DNA of 64,000 nucleotides from Bacteroidales bacterium (GTDB lineage Bacteria > Bacteroidota > Bacteroidia > Bacteroidales > UBA932), in NCBI GenBank assembly GCA_017627955.1, contig JAGAFU010000023.1:1-64000 (forward strand), given 5' to 3'. The notes under the pieces are model-generated. The model was not told where the DNA came from. It worked only from the letters and a program-made list of their open reading frames with translations, and did no database searches. Of this stretch, positions 24,524 to 34,033 are shown in pieces. Numbering within the stretch: position 1 is the stretch's first letter; every line of letters starts with the position of its first letter. The position numbers and the translations under genes are program-made.

Positions 24524-26965
24524 CTACCTTAAAGTGGCTCCGAACTCACCTGTGAATGTGGACAGTAGCCTGTCCATTATCCGCTCGACATCCGAGTCAG
24601 TCAGGGTCTTTTCCTGATCCTGAAGGACGAATCCCAGAGCATATTGCTTCTTGCCCGCAGGAATCTTGTCGCCCCTGTAGACATCGAAGAGAGTAACATT
24701 CTTGAGCAGCTTTTTGGCAGCCTTGAAGGAACTGCGGTAAAGGTCCGCGAAACTGACGCTCTCATCAAGCAGTAGGGCGAGATCCCTGCGCACCTCCGGG
24801 AATCTTGGAAGTTCCTTGAACGCCACCTTGTCCCTCTTAACGAGCTTGAAGAGCGTGTTCCAGTTGATCTCAGCGGCGAAAGCGGGCTGCTTCACGTCAA
24901 ACTTCCTGGCGAGTGAAGGCAGGACCGTACCGATGACAGCCAAAGGCTGATGGGTGCCGGGAAGAGAGTAATTCAGACCCTCGCTGAATATATCTGAAGG
25001 AGCCGGTGTGGTCTCCATCTGATAAAGATCAGCCCCGAAGCGCCTCAGCAGGAGGTCGAGGTACCCTTTCAGCTCGAAGAATCCGCTCTTGCCAGGCTGG
25101 ATATTCCAGGATTTCTCAGGAGTTCCGGTCATGAACATCGAGAAAGCGGGATGCTCCTCATAAGAAGCGAGAGTTTTGCCATCGCCCTGGGGATCCCTGC
25201 TGTAAACCGAGCCATATTCAAAGAGTTTCATCGAGGGCATCTGGCGATTGATGTTGTAAGCCATGACCTCAAGGCCATTGAATATGAGGGTCTGCCTCAT
25301 CACATTGAGGTCAGAGCTCAACGGGTTGACGATCGTGACACTCTTCTCCTCCGGATAGGTGACCAGGCCCTTATAATATGCTCCCTTTGTCAAGGAGTTA
25401 TTCATCATCTCAACGAAACCATTGGCTGCCAGGAAGTTGGAAATCCCGTTACGGATAGCTTCCGGTTCCGGTGAAGGGGTCGGTCCAACCGACATCTTCA
25501 TGTGCTTGGGAAGGTCGATGTTGTTGTACCCGTAGATCCTGAGGATCTCCTCGACCACATCACATTCCCTCTCCACATCGACCATGTAGGAAGGCGCGGC
25601 CACTTTAGCGCCTCCAGGCCGTTTTTCGATGAAATCATAAGCGAGGTATGTGAGTATAGTCTCGATGGTGTCATGGCCGATCTTCTTGCCGATGAAGTTC
25701 TCTATGCGGTCATAATCAAGATCTATGACTTTCTTTTCCAATCTCTCGGGATAGAATTCCTCCATTCCACCAACTATCTCACCTCCAGCGAGTTCCTTAA
25801 TGAGCAGGGCGGCGCGTTTGCAGGCATATCCGGTGATTCCGGGATCGCAGCCCCTCTCGAAGCGGAAAGAAGCATCCGTCTGCAGGGTGTGGCGTTTGGA
25901 AGTCTTGCGAATCGAGCCCGGATCGAAATAAGCGCTCTCGATGAAGACACTCGTGGTGGACTCTGTCACGCCCGAATTGATGCCGCCGAAAACACCGGCG
26001 ATACACATGGGACCATTGGCGTCCGCGATGACGATATCCTCCTGGGAAAGCTTGCGCTCAACCTCATCAAGGGTAACGATCTTCTCTCCCTCGGCTGCCC
26101 TGCGGACAATGACTTTGCCGCCGGCTATCTTGTCAGCGTCGAAAGTGTGCAGAGGCTGGCCCAGCTCCCAAAGGATGAAATTGGACACGTCGACCACATT
26201 GTCAATCGGCCTCAAGCCTATGGAAAGGAGCCTCTTGCGAAGCCATTCCGGTGAAGGGCCGACCTTCACACCCTTGACGGTGATCCCGCAGTACCTGGGA
26301 GCCGCTGACTGATCCCGCACTTCAATCGGAATCGCGGTTCCATCACCTTCCTTCCAGGCTTCAACTGAAGGATACTTGAAGGAGCAAGGAATATTGTTGA
26401 GCCGCATCCAGGCATACAGGTCACGGGCCACCCCAATGTGAGAGGAAGCGTCAACCCTATTGGCCGTGATCTCGTACTCGATAACGGCCTCGGTCTTGAG
26501 GTGGAGATATTCTTTAGCGGGGGTTCCCACAACGGCGTCGGAAGGAAGCACCATGATTCCGGCATGGTCCTCACCGATGCCAAGCTCGTCCTCGGCGCAG
26601 ATCATTCCGAACGACTCCACTCCGCGGATCTTGGACTTCTTGATCTTGAAATCACCGGGGAGGACGGTTCCTATGCGGGCGAACAGGACTTTCTGGCCGG
26701 CAGCCACATTAGGGGCACCGCAAACCACGGTGACAGGCTCGCCTGTCCCGTCATCAACCTTTGTGACATGGAGATGATCCGAATCAGGATGCGGCTCGCA
26801 CTCAAGCACGTGGGCAACCACAACACCGGCAAGCCCGCCGGGAATCTCCTCTTGTTCTTCCACAGAGTCGACCTCAATTCCGATGTCCGTCATCGCCTCA
26901 GCGATCTTGGCGGGGGTCAGGTCAAACTCGAGATAATCTTTCAGCCAATTGTAAGAGAGCTTCAT
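24524..26965 (-). CDS. pheT: Phenylalanine-tRNA ligase beta subunit
   Basis: The 813-residue product is full length. It has an N-terminal tRNA-binding domain (40-150, VVCGAPNVAAGQKVLFARIG), the B3/B4 editing domain (about 200-390), B5, a catalytic-like core, and a C-terminal FDX-ACB domain (FPEVRRDLALLLDESVSFADL) near 710-813. It forms the alpha2beta2 synthetase with PheS, which is not in this window. It follows ftsY by 6 bp. Confidence 0.97.
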   Translation of the reverse strand: MKLSYNWLKDYLEFDLTPAKIAEAMTDIGIEVDSVEEQEEIPGGLAGVVVAHVLECEPHPDSDHLHVTKVDDGTGEPVTVVCGAPNVAAGQKVLFARIGTVLPGDFKIKKSKIRGVESFGMICAEDELGIGEDHAGIMVLPSDAVVGTPAKEYLHLKTEAVIEYEITANRVDASSHIGVARDLYAWMRLNNIPCSFKYPSVEAWKEGDGTAIPIEVRDQSAAPRYCGITVKGVKVGPSPEWLRKRLLSIGLRPIDNVVDVSNFILWELGQPLHTFDADKIAGGKVIVRRAAEGEKIVTLDEVERKLSQEDIVIADANGPMCIAGVFGGINSGVTESTTSVFIESAYFDPGSIRKTSKRHTLQTDASFRFERGCDPGITGYACKRAALLIKELAGGEIVGGMEEFYPERLEKKVIDLDYDRIENFIGKKIGHDTIETILTYLAYDFIEKRPGGAKVAAPSYMVDVERECDVVEEILRIYGYNNIDLPKHMKMSVGPTPSPEPEAIRNGISNFLAANGFVEMMNNSLTKGAYYKGLVTYPEEKSVTIVNPLSSDLNVMRQTLIFNGLEVMAYNINRQMPSMKLFEYGSVYSRDPQGDGKTLASYEEHPAFSMFMTGTPEKSWNIQPGKSGFFELKGYLDLLLRRFGADLYQMETTPAPSDIFSEGLNYSLPGTHQPLAVIGTVLPSLARKFDVKQPAFAAEINWNTLFKLVKRDKVAFKELPRFPEVRRDLALLLDESVSFADLYRSSFKAAKKLLKNVTLFDVYRGDKIPAGKKQYALGFVLQDQEKTLTDSDVERIMDRLLSTFTGEFGATLR

Positions 26966-26971
26966 AATTAT

Positions 26972-27904
26972 TTATTTATCAATATCTTCCTTTGAAAACA
27001 GAGAGTTAACGAACTCTTTCTTGTCAAACACCTTAAGGTCATCGACTCCCTCGCCGATCCCGATGAACTTGACAGGGACCTTGAGCTGGTCCACGATGCC
27101 GATCACGACTCCACCCTTGGCCGAGCCATCAAGCTTGGTCAGAGCCAGCGAGGTGATGTCTGTTGCCTTGGAGAACTCCTTCGCCTGCTGGTAGGCGTTC
27201 TGCCCGGTAGAGGCGTCGAGCACGAGCAAGACCTCATGGGGAGCATCCGGGATAACTTTACGCATAACATTGCGGATCTTGGTCAGCTCGTTCATAAGAT
27301 CCACCCTGTTGTGAAGCCTGCCGGCCGTGTCGATCAGGACCACGTCCGCATCCCTGGACACCGCCGCCTTGACGGTGTCGAAAGCCACGGAAGCCGGATC
27401 AGCTCCCATCCCTTGCTTGACGATGTCGACCCCGGCTCTTTCCGCCCAGATCACCAGCTGGTCCACAGCTGCTGCCCTGAAGGTGTCAGCGGCACCGACG
27501 ATCACTTTTTTGCCCATGGACTGGTACCTCGCGGCCAGTTTGCCTATCGTGGTTGTCTTGCCCACGCCGTTGACCCCGACGACCATAATGACAAGAGGCT
27601 TCTTAGACAAGTCAAACGGCTCTGCCGGCGACTCCTCTCCGTCAACATCCAGAAGAAGGCCTATCTCGTCCCGGAGCATGCCGACAAGCTCATCCATCGA
27701 CATGTACTTGTCGCGTCCGACCCTTTCCTCAAGGCTGTCAACGATTTTCAAAGTTGTGTCGACACCCATGTCAGAGGCAACCAAGGCTTCCTCGATGGCG
27801 TCCATCACATCATCATCTACCTTCGATTTGCCGACAACAGCCCTTGAGAGCCTCTGGAAGAAGCCCTCTTTCGTCTTTTTTACGCCTTTGTCAAAAAGTC
27901 CCAT
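26972..27904 (-). CDS. ftsY: Signal recognition particle receptor FtsY
   Basis: The 310-residue GTPase has the NG domain: helical N domain (1-90), P-loop GVNGVGKTTTIGKLA near residue 114, DTAGR, TKLDGSAKGG, and GIGEGVDDLKVF. It lacks the long acidic A domain of E. coli FtsY, as usual in Bacteroidetes. It docks SRP-ribosome complexes at the membrane. It heads the six-gene operon, with a TATATTTG box at 27933-27926 on the minus strand. Confidence 0.96.
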   Translation of the reverse strand: MGLFDKGVKKTKEGFFQRLSRAVVGKSKVDDDVMDAIEEALVASDMGVDTTLKIVDSLEERVGRDKYMSMDELVGMLRDEIGLLLDVDGEESPAEPFDLSKKPLVIMVVGVNGVGKTTTIGKLAARYQSMGKKVIVGAADTFRAAAVDQLVIWAERAGVDIVKQGMGADPASVAFDTVKAAVSRDADVVLIDTAGRLHNRVDLMNELTKIRNVMRKVIPDAPHEVLLVLDASTGQNAYQQAKEFSKATDITSLALTKLDGSAKGGVVIGIVDQLKVPVKFIGIGEGVDDLKVFDKKEFVNSLFSKEDIDK

Positions 27905-27925
27905 GACACTTAATTTGTAATCTTA

Positions 27926-27933
27926 CAAATATA
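27926..27933 (-). promoter_or_regulatory. -7 box of the ftsY-pheT-deoC operon
   Basis: The minus strand reads TATATTTG, 22 bp upstream of the ftsY start and just downstream of the terminator of the preceding rpmB operon. The -33 element is not clear. Confidence 0.55.
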
Positions 27934-27951
27934 CACAAATTCGGGGTAAAT

Positions 27952-27982
27952 AAAAAAGAGCGGACGTTATCAAAACGTCCGC
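27952..27982 (-). terminator. Terminator of the rpmB-rpmG-DUF4295 operon
   Basis: GCGGACGTT (27960-27968) pairs with AACGTCCGC (27974-27982). On the minus strand the stem is followed by a T-rich tail. Confidence 0.85.
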
Positions 27983-28005
27983 CCAAAATATCTATTCCGC
28001 AAAGG

Positions 28006-28167
28006 CTATTTCTTGCCCTCGAAGAATTCTTTCGACTTCTCAGCCTCAACAAGCTGCTCTGTGAAGAAATAAGCGCCCGTCTTGGGAGACTTGTCCATAC
28101 GGATGCACTTCACCATGCTCTTGGCGCCGGCCTTCGCGGCGAACGTAGCGACTGCTTTCTTTGCCAT
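28006..28167 (-). CDS. DUF4295 family small protein
   Basis: The 53-residue basic protein begins MAKKAVATFAAKAGAK and ends SKEFFEGKK. It matches DUF4295, a Bacteroidetes-specific family always found just after rpmG and probably ribosome-associated (inference from location and charge). It lies 12 bp downstream of rpmG in the same operon and is followed by the terminator at 27952-27982. Confidence 0.88.
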   Translation of the reverse strand: MAKKAVATFAAKAGAKSMVKCIRMDKSPKTGAYFFTEQLVEAEKSKEFFEGKK

Positions 28168-28179
28168 AACTTAATCTCC

Positions 28180-28368
28180 TTATTTGATTTCGCGGTGAAC
28201 AGTGACCCTGTGGAGGTAAGGGTTGTACTTTTTACGCTCCAAACGGTCCGGAGTGTTCTTCTTGTTCTTGGTAGTGATGTACCTGGATATTCCGGGGACT
28301 CCGGTCGCTTTCTGCTCAGTGCACTCGAGGATAACCTGGATCCTGGCGTCTTTAGTTTTCTTTGCCAT
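28180..28368 (-). CDS. rpmG: 50S ribosomal protein L33
   Basis: The 62-residue protein has the L33 core [33 protein letters not shown] and [14 protein letters not shown]. It lacks the CxxC zinc pairs of some L33 forms. It is between rpmB (13 bp upstream) and the DUF4295 gene. Confidence 0.96.
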   Translation of the reverse strand: MAKKTKDARIQVILECTEQKATGVPGISRYITTKNKKNTPDRLERKKYNPYLHRVTVHREIK

Positions 28369-28381
28369 AGTTCAATGATTT

Positions 28382-28624
28382 TTAGACAAGTCCGACATAA
28401 CCTTTTTCCTGAGCCTCCTTGAGGGCGGCGTCAAGACCCTTCTTCTCGATGGTCCTCATGCCCTTGGTGGAAACCTTGAGAGTGATGTACCTCTGCTCCT
28501 CCTCAGACCAGAACTTCTTGGTCTTGAGATTGAGGGAGAAGTCACGCTTTGTGTGAAGCTTGGAGTGAGCGACATTGCAGCCGATCATCCTCTTCCGTCC
28601 TGTGATTTGACAAACTTTTGCCAT
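28382..28624 (-). CDS. rpmB: 50S ribosomal protein L28
   Basis: The 80-residue protein starts MAKVCQITGRKRMIGCNVAHS and contains the L28 signature TKRDFSLNLKTKKFW and LKVSTKGMRTIEKKG. It is the first gene of the rpmB-rpmG-DUF4295 operon. Confidence 0.97.
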   Translation of the reverse strand: MAKVCQITGRKRMIGCNVAHSKLHTKRDFSLNLKTKKFWSEEEQRYITLKVSTKGMRTIEKKGLDAALKEAQEKGYVGLV

Positions 28625-28713
28625 GATATCTTACTTTTTTATTGATTCAAAATAATTTGGGGTCGCAAATTTCGTTTAAAATTTCCAGAATAGCAAGAGA
28701 TTAACCCTAAAAC

Positions 28714-30060
28714 CTAGACAAATTTGAAGAATCTGCGCCACCTTATGTTCTTGGGGAACGGCTTATTGGCATCCGTAGATAGCCAGATAACTGACGGCTT
28801 TCCGACAATATGGTCCTCGGGAACGAATCCCCAATACCGCGAGTCGAGAGAGTTGTGCCGGTTGTCCCCCATCATGAAATAATAGTCCTGGGCGAATGTG
28901 TAGCTTGTGGCCACTTTTCCATCGATCATGATCGTTCCGTCCTTTCCGACTTCAAGGTCATGTCCCTCATAAGAGGTGATGAGCCTCCGGTAGATCGGAA
29001 GATTGGAGAGAGTAAGCTCGACCGTAGTCCCCTTAGCGGGAATCCAGAGAGGTCCGAAATTATCCCTTGTCCACCTCGAATTCTCCGTGAAGGGGAATAT
29101 GCTGAGATGGGAATCCGGGAAATCCGGCGGATACACATCCAGATTAGGGTCTACGCTCACGACAGCTGAGTAACCTTTGACCTCTTCAAGCATGGACTCG
29201 GTAAGCGGCATGGCGGGATATCCGGGAAGATTGGTGTCATAGAACAACTCGGCGGTGTTCAGTCCAAGCTTCTCAATGGTCCTGGGATTGATCTGCTGGC
29301 CGTTGGTCACGACCTTGTAGGTCAACTGGACTCCAGGATAGACCTCCTGCTTCTTCCCGTCGATCCAGACAAGTCCGTCACGCACCTCGAGGGTGTCACC
29401 GGCCACGGCAACGCACCTCTTGACATAGTGATCTTCCTTGTCCATGGGACGTACTTTCAACGGACCGCCATTCGCGATCGTGTACTCCCTTCCGGCGTTA
29501 CGGACCCAGGCGTAGTAGTCTTCCGATGGGAAACGGGTAAGCACCGTGTCCCCGTGAGGGAAGTTGAACACCACATAGTCTCCTCTCTTGACACTCCCGA
29601 ACCCCTTCAGTCTGCGATAGTCATTCCGGATAAGGGTCGAATAAGACTCTTTCCCGAATATCACATTATGTGTGAAAGGGATAGTGAGCGGAGTCTGGGG
29701 GACTTTGGGGCCGTAGGCCAACTTGCTGACGAATAGATGGTCTCCGGTGTACAGTGAGCTCTCCATCGAAGATGACGGAATCTTGAACGCCTGGAAAAAG
29801 AAAATGTTGATGAATGTCACGACAACAGTGGCGAAGATGATGGCATCGAGCCAGTCCAGCCACACATTGCGTTTTTCCCCTTCCTTATAATCCTTCTTCC
29901 AGAAAAGCCACTTCACCTTCTTGGTGATGTGGAGGTCGAAGATGACGATAAGGCCGAGAATCCACCACCAGTTTCCCAGCCAAGCTACCCACAACGTGTA
30001 CAGTATGGCCCAGAAAATCATTCTGACCCATTTGTCACGATATATGGTGCCCAAGTTCAC
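28714..30060 (-). CDS. lepB: Signal peptidase I
   Basis: At 448 residues it is of the enlarged Bacteroidetes type. Transmembrane segments lie at about 10-50 and 75-95. The catalytic Ser is in FKIPSSSMESSLYTGDHLFV near residue 115, the catalytic Lys in DHYVKRCVAVAGDTLEV near 212, and a YYFMMGDNRHNSLDSR box near the C-terminus. A long insertion separates the conserved boxes. It removes signal peptides at the periplasmic face. It is last in the thrS-infC-rpmI-rplT-lepB cluster, 13 bp after rplT. Confidence 0.95.
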   Translation of the reverse strand: MNLGTIYRDKWVRMIFWAILYTLWVAWLGNWWWILGLIVIFDLHITKKVKWLFWKKDYKEGEKRNVWLDWLDAIIFATVVVTFINIFFFQAFKIPSSSMESSLYTGDHLFVSKLAYGPKVPQTPLTIPFTHNVIFGKESYSTLIRNDYRRLKGFGSVKRGDYVVFNFPHGDTVLTRFPSEDYYAWVRNAGREYTIANGGPLKVRPMDKEDHYVKRCVAVAGDTLEVRDGLVWIDGKKQEVYPGVQLTYKVVTNGQQINPRTIEKLGLNTAELFYDTNLPGYPAMPLTESMLEEVKGYSAVVSVDPNLDVYPPDFPDSHLSIFPFTENSRWTRDNFGPLWIPAKGTTVELTLSNLPIYRRLITSYEGHDLEVGKDGTIMIDGKVATSYTFAQDYYFMMGDNRHNSLDSRYWGFVPEDHIVGKPSVIWLSTDANKPFPKNIRWRRFFKFV

Positions 30061-30073
30061 TGTCTGTCAGGAA

Positions 30074-30418
30074 CTACTTGACGGAATTGACGATAGCCTC
30101 AAAAGCCTGAGGGTTGTTCATGGCGAGGTCAGCAAGAACCTTGCGGTTGAGACCGACATTCTGCTTCGCGAGCTTGCCCATGAACTGGGAGTAGGTGATA
30201 CCGTACTGACGGGCGGCGGCGTTGATCCTCTGGATCCAGAGGGCGCGGAAGTTGCGCTTCTTGGCCTTGCGGTCACGGTAGGCGTAGGTCAAACCTTTCT
30301 CGTAGGTGTTCTTAGCTACGGTCCAGACATTCTTTCTGGAGAGGAAATTTCCGCGGGTTCTCTTAAGAATCTTCTTGCGGCGAGCCCTGGAGGCTACTGA
30401 ATTGACTGATCTTGGCAT
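30074..30418 (-). CDS. rplT: 50S ribosomal protein L20
   Basis: The 114-residue basic protein has the L20 start [19 protein letters not shown] and the [21 protein letters not shown] core. L20 is needed for 23S rRNA assembly and in many bacteria represses its own infC-rpmI-rplT operon by binding the leader; that regulation is known for the family, not visible here. It lies about 80 bp downstream of rpmI. Confidence 0.97.
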   Translation of the reverse strand: MPRSVNSVASRARRKKILKRTRGNFLSRKNVWTVAKNTYEKGLTYAYRDRKAKKRNFRALWIQRINAAARQYGITYSQFMGKLAKQNVGLNRKVLADLAMNNPQAFEAIVNSVK

Positions 30419-30497
30419 AATCTGATCTTTTTCTGGAGGCAGCGACCGCGGCTTGGCGGTTCTTTACGGCTGCGTTCCAAGTTAAACAATAATGAAA

Positions 30498-30692
30498 CTA
30501 CAGGACCAACATTTCCCTTACCCTCTTGAGGTCGTCCTTCTCGACGATCGCGAAGTGGTCAAGATTTCTCTTGCGTTTTTTGGTCTTCTTGGTGAGGATG
30601 TGGCTGTGATAAGCGTGCTTCCTCTTGATTTTTCCAGTTCCGGTAAGCGCGAAACGCTTTTTGGCACCGGAGACGGTCTTAAGCTTTGCCAT
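30498..30692 (-). CDS. rpmI: 50S ribosomal protein L35
   Basis: The 64-residue protein begins [20 protein letters not shown] and contains [22 protein letters not shown], the usual L35 sequence. It is between infC and rplT. Confidence 0.97.
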   Translation of the reverse strand: MAKLKTVSGAKKRFALTGTGKIKRKHAYHSHILTKKTKKRKRNLDHFAIVEKDDLKRVREMLVL

Positions 30693-30753
30693 TGTTTTAA
30701 ATAATTAAACTGTTAATATTATTTGCCGCGCTCACGGCGGCTTTATCTTAATC

Positions 30754-31380
30754 TTATTTTTTCTTCACAGGGGCGATCATCATCGTCATCCTCTTTCCCT
30801 CAAGGGAAGGCATATTCTCGGCACGGCCGAATTCCTCGAGCTCCACGGCGAAGCGAAGGAGCTGCTTCTCTCCCTGGTCGGCGAACATGATCGAACGGCC
30901 GCGGAAGAAGATCGTGGCCTTGACCTTGGAACCTTCCTCGAGAAATTCCTGGGCATGCTTGAGCTTGAACTGGAAATCATGCTCATCGGTGTTGGGGCCG
31001 AAACGGATCTCCTTGATGGTCACCTTGGAGGCGTTCTGCTTCATCTCCTTGGCCTTCTTCCTCTGCTGATAAAGGTACTTCTGATAGTCAAGGATCTTGC
31101 AGACCGGCGGATCAGCTTTGGCGCTGATCTCGACAAGGTCAAGTTCCTGCTCGTCGGCCATGGCCAGAGCCTTGGAAATAGGATAAATGCCTGGCTCGGC
31201 GATGTTGTCGCCGACAAGACGGACCTGAGAAGCTGTGATCTCCTCATTGATGTTCAGCTCATCATCCGCTTTCTGGCGGACAAATGAACGCTGGCCCCGA
31301 ACCCCGCCTGCGGGCTTCGGACCGGACGGTTTGAATCCGGTTGATGGTCTTGAACCTCCGTAACGTTTCTTGTAAGGCAT
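30754..31380 (-). CDS. infC: Translation initiation factor IF-3
   Basis: The 208-residue protein has the IF-3 N-domain (NINEEITASQVRLVG) from about 43 and the C-domain (IKEIRFGPNTDEHDF, KVKATIFFRGR). It keeps the 30S subunit free and checks the initiator tRNA. The first 40 residues are a basic, Gly/Pro-rich extension (KKRYGGSRPSTG) seen in many Bacteroidetes forms. The start is the ATG at 31380. Some bacteria use AUU here for autoregulation, which this gene does not. Confidence 0.96.
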   Translation of the reverse strand: MPYKKRYGGSRPSTGFKPSGPKPAGGVRGQRSFVRQKADDELNINEEITASQVRLVGDNIAEPGIYPISKALAMADEQELDLVEISAKADPPVCKILDYQKYLYQQRKKAKEMKQNASKVTIKEIRFGPNTDEHDFQFKLKHAQEFLEEGSKVKATIFFRGRSIMFADQGEKQLLRFAVELEEFGRAENMPSLEGKRMTMMIAPVKKK

Positions 31381-31433
31381 TCCTGTTTTTAAATTAAGCT
31401 CTTAATAATCTCCTATATATTAATCGTACAACT

Positions 31434-33392
31434 TCAAGCGAGCTCGGAGGCCATTTGGGCCTTCAGCCACGCCACAAACTCATCCAACTTCATAACGCCA
31501 GCGTCGGCGCCTTCCTTTCTGACAGAAACAGTACCCTGCTCCACTTCCTTCTCTCCAACGATAGCCAGCACAGGCACCCTTAACAACGAGATCTCACGGA
31601 TTCTCTTACCGAGGGTCTCGTTTCTGTCATCTATAGAGGCGCGAATATCGGAATTATTCAGCAATCCGCAAACTTTTTTCGCGAAATCTGAATACTTCTC
31701 GCTGATAGGCAAGACCTTAACCTGATCCGGGCTGAGCCACAGCGGCAGGTGTCCACCCGTGTGCTCAAGAAGCACGGCAGTAAACCTCTCAATCGATCCG
31801 AAGGGGGCGCGGTGGATCATGACGGGACGCTGCTTGCTTCCGTCAGCGGCGGTGTATTCCAGCTGGAATCTCTCAGGAAGGTTGTAATCCACCTGGATTG
31901 TGCCGAGCTGCCATTTCCTTCCGATGGCGTCCTTGACCATGAAGTCGAGCTTCGGGCCATAGAAAGCCGCCTCTCCATATTCCACGACTGTCTTGAGCCC
32001 CATCTCGGCAGCGGCCTCGATGATGGCGTTCTCAGCCTTCTCCCAGTTCTCGTCGGAACCGATGTACTTGGCCTTGTTGTTAGGATCCCTCAAGGAGACC
32101 TGGGCGGTGTACTTGTCGAACTTGAAGATCTTGAAAACGTAAAGGATCAGCTCGATAACTTTCTCGAACTCTCCCTTCAGCTGGTCGGGGGTGACGAACA
32201 TGTGGGCGTCGTCCTGCGTGAAGGAGCGTACCCTGGTAAGTCCGTGGAGCTCACCGCTCTGCTCGTAACGGTACACCGTACCGAACTCGGCCATTCTCAA
32301 AGGCAGATCCCTGTAAGAGCGGGGAGAAGAACGGAATATCTCGCAATGGTGAGGGCAGTTCATCGGCTTCAGCATGTACTCCTCGCCCTCCTGGGGTGTG
32401 TGGATCGGCTGGAAGGAATCCTTGCCGTACTTGGCGTAGTGGCCGGAGGTTACGTACAGGTCCTTGCTTCCGATATGAGGGGTCACAACCGGCAGGTAGC
32501 CATATTCATTCTGCTTGCGCCTGAGGAATTTCTCCAACTCAAATCTCATAACGGAACCTCTTGGCAACCAGAGAGGAAGGCCCATACCGACACGGCTCGA
32601 GAAGGTGAAAAGCTCCATCTCCTTGCCAAGCTTGCGGTGGTCTCTCTTCTTCGCTTCCTCAAGGACCACGAGATACTCGTCAAGCATGGACTTCTTGGGG
32701 AAGGTGATGCCGTAGATACGGGTAAGCTGCCCGCGGGTCTCGTCGCCGCGCCAATAAGCACCGGCGAGAGCGGTCAGCTTGACAGCCTTGATGACTTCGG
32801 TGTTGCGCAGGTGCGGTCCCCTGCAGAGGTCCGTGAAATGACCATTGGTGTAATATGTGATGGTACCATCCTCAAGCTCGCTGATGAGCTCGCACTTGTA
32901 CTGGTCTCCCTTTTCCTCGAAATGCTTGAGAGCCTCGGCCTTGGGCACGGAGATCCTGGTATAGTCCTGCTTCTCGCGGGCCAGTTCGAGCATCCTCTTC
33001 TCGATCTTGGGGAAATCGGCGTCGGTGAGCTGGTGGTCACCAAGATCCACATCATAGTAAAAACCGTTCTCGATGGCGGGACCTATACCGAACTTGACAC
33101 CGGGATACAAGTCCTCAAGCGCCTCGGCCATAAGGTGGGACGATGAGTGCCAGAACACCCTCTTCGCCTCGTCATCCTCCCATTTGAGCAGGAATATGGT
33201 GCTGTCCTCCTCAATGGGACGGTTCAGGTCGATTGTCTGCCCCTTCCCTATTGTAGTGTCACCCGCAGGCTTCACAGCAACAGCGAGAACCTCCTCCGCA
33301 AGACGCGGGCTGATGCTCTTCGCGATCTCGTAGCCAGTCACTCCTTTCTCGAACGCCCTGACGCTGCCGTCAGGAAATGTGATATTGATCAT
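31434..33392 (-). CDS. thrS: Threonine-tRNA ligase
   Basis: The 652-residue class II synthetase has the TGS domain (1-60), the editing domain ([16 protein letters not shown] near 85), and the core with [10 protein letters not shown] (zinc Cys) and [14 protein letters not shown]. The C-terminal anticodon-binding domain is from about 540. It charges tRNA-Thr. A TATCTTTG box lies at 33423-33416 on the minus strand, so thrS probably starts the operon of infC, rpmI, rplT and lepB. Confidence 0.97.
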   Translation of the reverse strand: MINITFPDGSVRAFEKGVTGYEIAKSISPRLAEEVLAVAVKPAGDTTIGKGQTIDLNRPIEEDSTIFLLKWEDDEAKRVFWHSSSHLMAEALEDLYPGVKFGIGPAIENGFYYDVDLGDHQLTDADFPKIEKRMLELAREKQDYTRISVPKAEALKHFEEKGDQYKCELISELEDGTITYYTNGHFTDLCRGPHLRNTEVIKAVKLTALAGAYWRGDETRGQLTRIYGITFPKKSMLDEYLVVLEEAKKRDHRKLGKEMELFTFSSRVGMGLPLWLPRGSVMRFELEKFLRRKQNEYGYLPVVTPHIGSKDLYVTSGHYAKYGKDSFQPIHTPQEGEEYMLKPMNCPHHCEIFRSSPRSYRDLPLRMAEFGTVYRYEQSGELHGLTRVRSFTQDDAHMFVTPDQLKGEFEKVIELILYVFKIFKFDKYTAQVSLRDPNNKAKYIGSDENWEKAENAIIEAAAEMGLKTVVEYGEAAFYGPKLDFMVKDAIGRKWQLGTIQVDYNLPERFQLEYTAADGSKQRPVMIHRAPFGSIERFTAVLLEHTGGHLPLWLSPDQVKVLPISEKYSDFAKKVCGLLNNSDIRASIDDRNETLGKRIREISLLRVPVLAIVGEKEVEQGTVSVRKEGADAGVMKLDEFVAWLKAQMASELA

Positions 33393-33467
33393 AACCTATA
33401 TTATTTGACAGTCGACAAAGATAACAATAATTTTGCTATTTTTGCACATCATACGCAGTTAACAGAA

Positions 33468-34031
33468 ATGAAGAAAGAATTCACATCCGGCGAATCATGG
33501 AACAGCGCCTCAATCGCGGGCCTGGTCCTGGCAGTATTGACGATCGCCGCCGAGACAATCTCCGCCCTTTGTGGCAAAGTGAACGGTATCGCCGGCGGTT
33601 TTCTTGGATTTATGGCGTGGGCCGGGAAACTGGTCCTTTGCGCCATGGTATTCAAGAAGTTCATGGTCAGATTCCACTCCACTTACGAAGGAGTGGACTA
33701 TCCCAGGCTCCAGCGCTACGGGTTGAAACTCGCTTTGTTCTCATCGATCGTTGTCGCGGCATATTCAATCATCAACCTCCTGGTGATCAATCCAGGGGCC
33801 ATGGATGAGATCCTCGAGGTCTTCCGCACGAGCTATTCTTCCATGATGGATTCCAACACGGAGGCGGCCTTCCAGAAGATGCTGCCGAAAATGCCCTATT
33901 ACATGGCATTCGGCACGCTCATCTACTGTTTCCTCTGGGGATGGCTGTACTCCACCCTCTTCGCGAGGTCCGCGGTCCCGAACGATCCTTTCGCCGACAT
34001 TGATAACGAGGAAACAATTGACAATCAATAG
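33468..34031 (+). CDS. DUF4199 family membrane protein
   Basis: The 187-residue protein starts at the ATG at 33468, because the longer frame runs into thrS. It has four hydrophobic segments (about 15-35, 45-65, 80-105, 140-165), with the RFHSTYEGVDYPRLQRYGL loop between the second and third, matching DUF4199, a Bacteroidetes family of unknown function. The gene is 2 bp upstream of the GT2 gene, and the two are commonly adjacent in this phylum. A TATTTTTG box at 33437-33444 may be its -7 element. Confidence 0.8.
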   Translation: MKKEFTSGESWNSASIAGLVLAVLTIAAETISALCGKVNGIAGGFLGFMAWAGKLVLCAMVFKKFMVRFHSTYEGVDYPRLQRYGLKLALFSSIVVAAYSIINLLVINPGAMDEILEVFRTSYSSMMDSNTEAAFQKMLPKMPYYMAFGTLIYCFLWGWLYSTLFARSAVPNDPFADIDNEETIDNQ

Positions 34032-34033
34032 AC

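Noticed and set aside
31749..33146. 465-codon plus-strand ORF opposite thrS
   Set aside because: Antisense to a full thrS; no signal or motif; same shadow pattern.
33147..33467. Upstream extension of the DUF4199 gene
   Set aside because: The extended frame overlaps thrS and its promoter region; family homology starts at the ATG at 33468.
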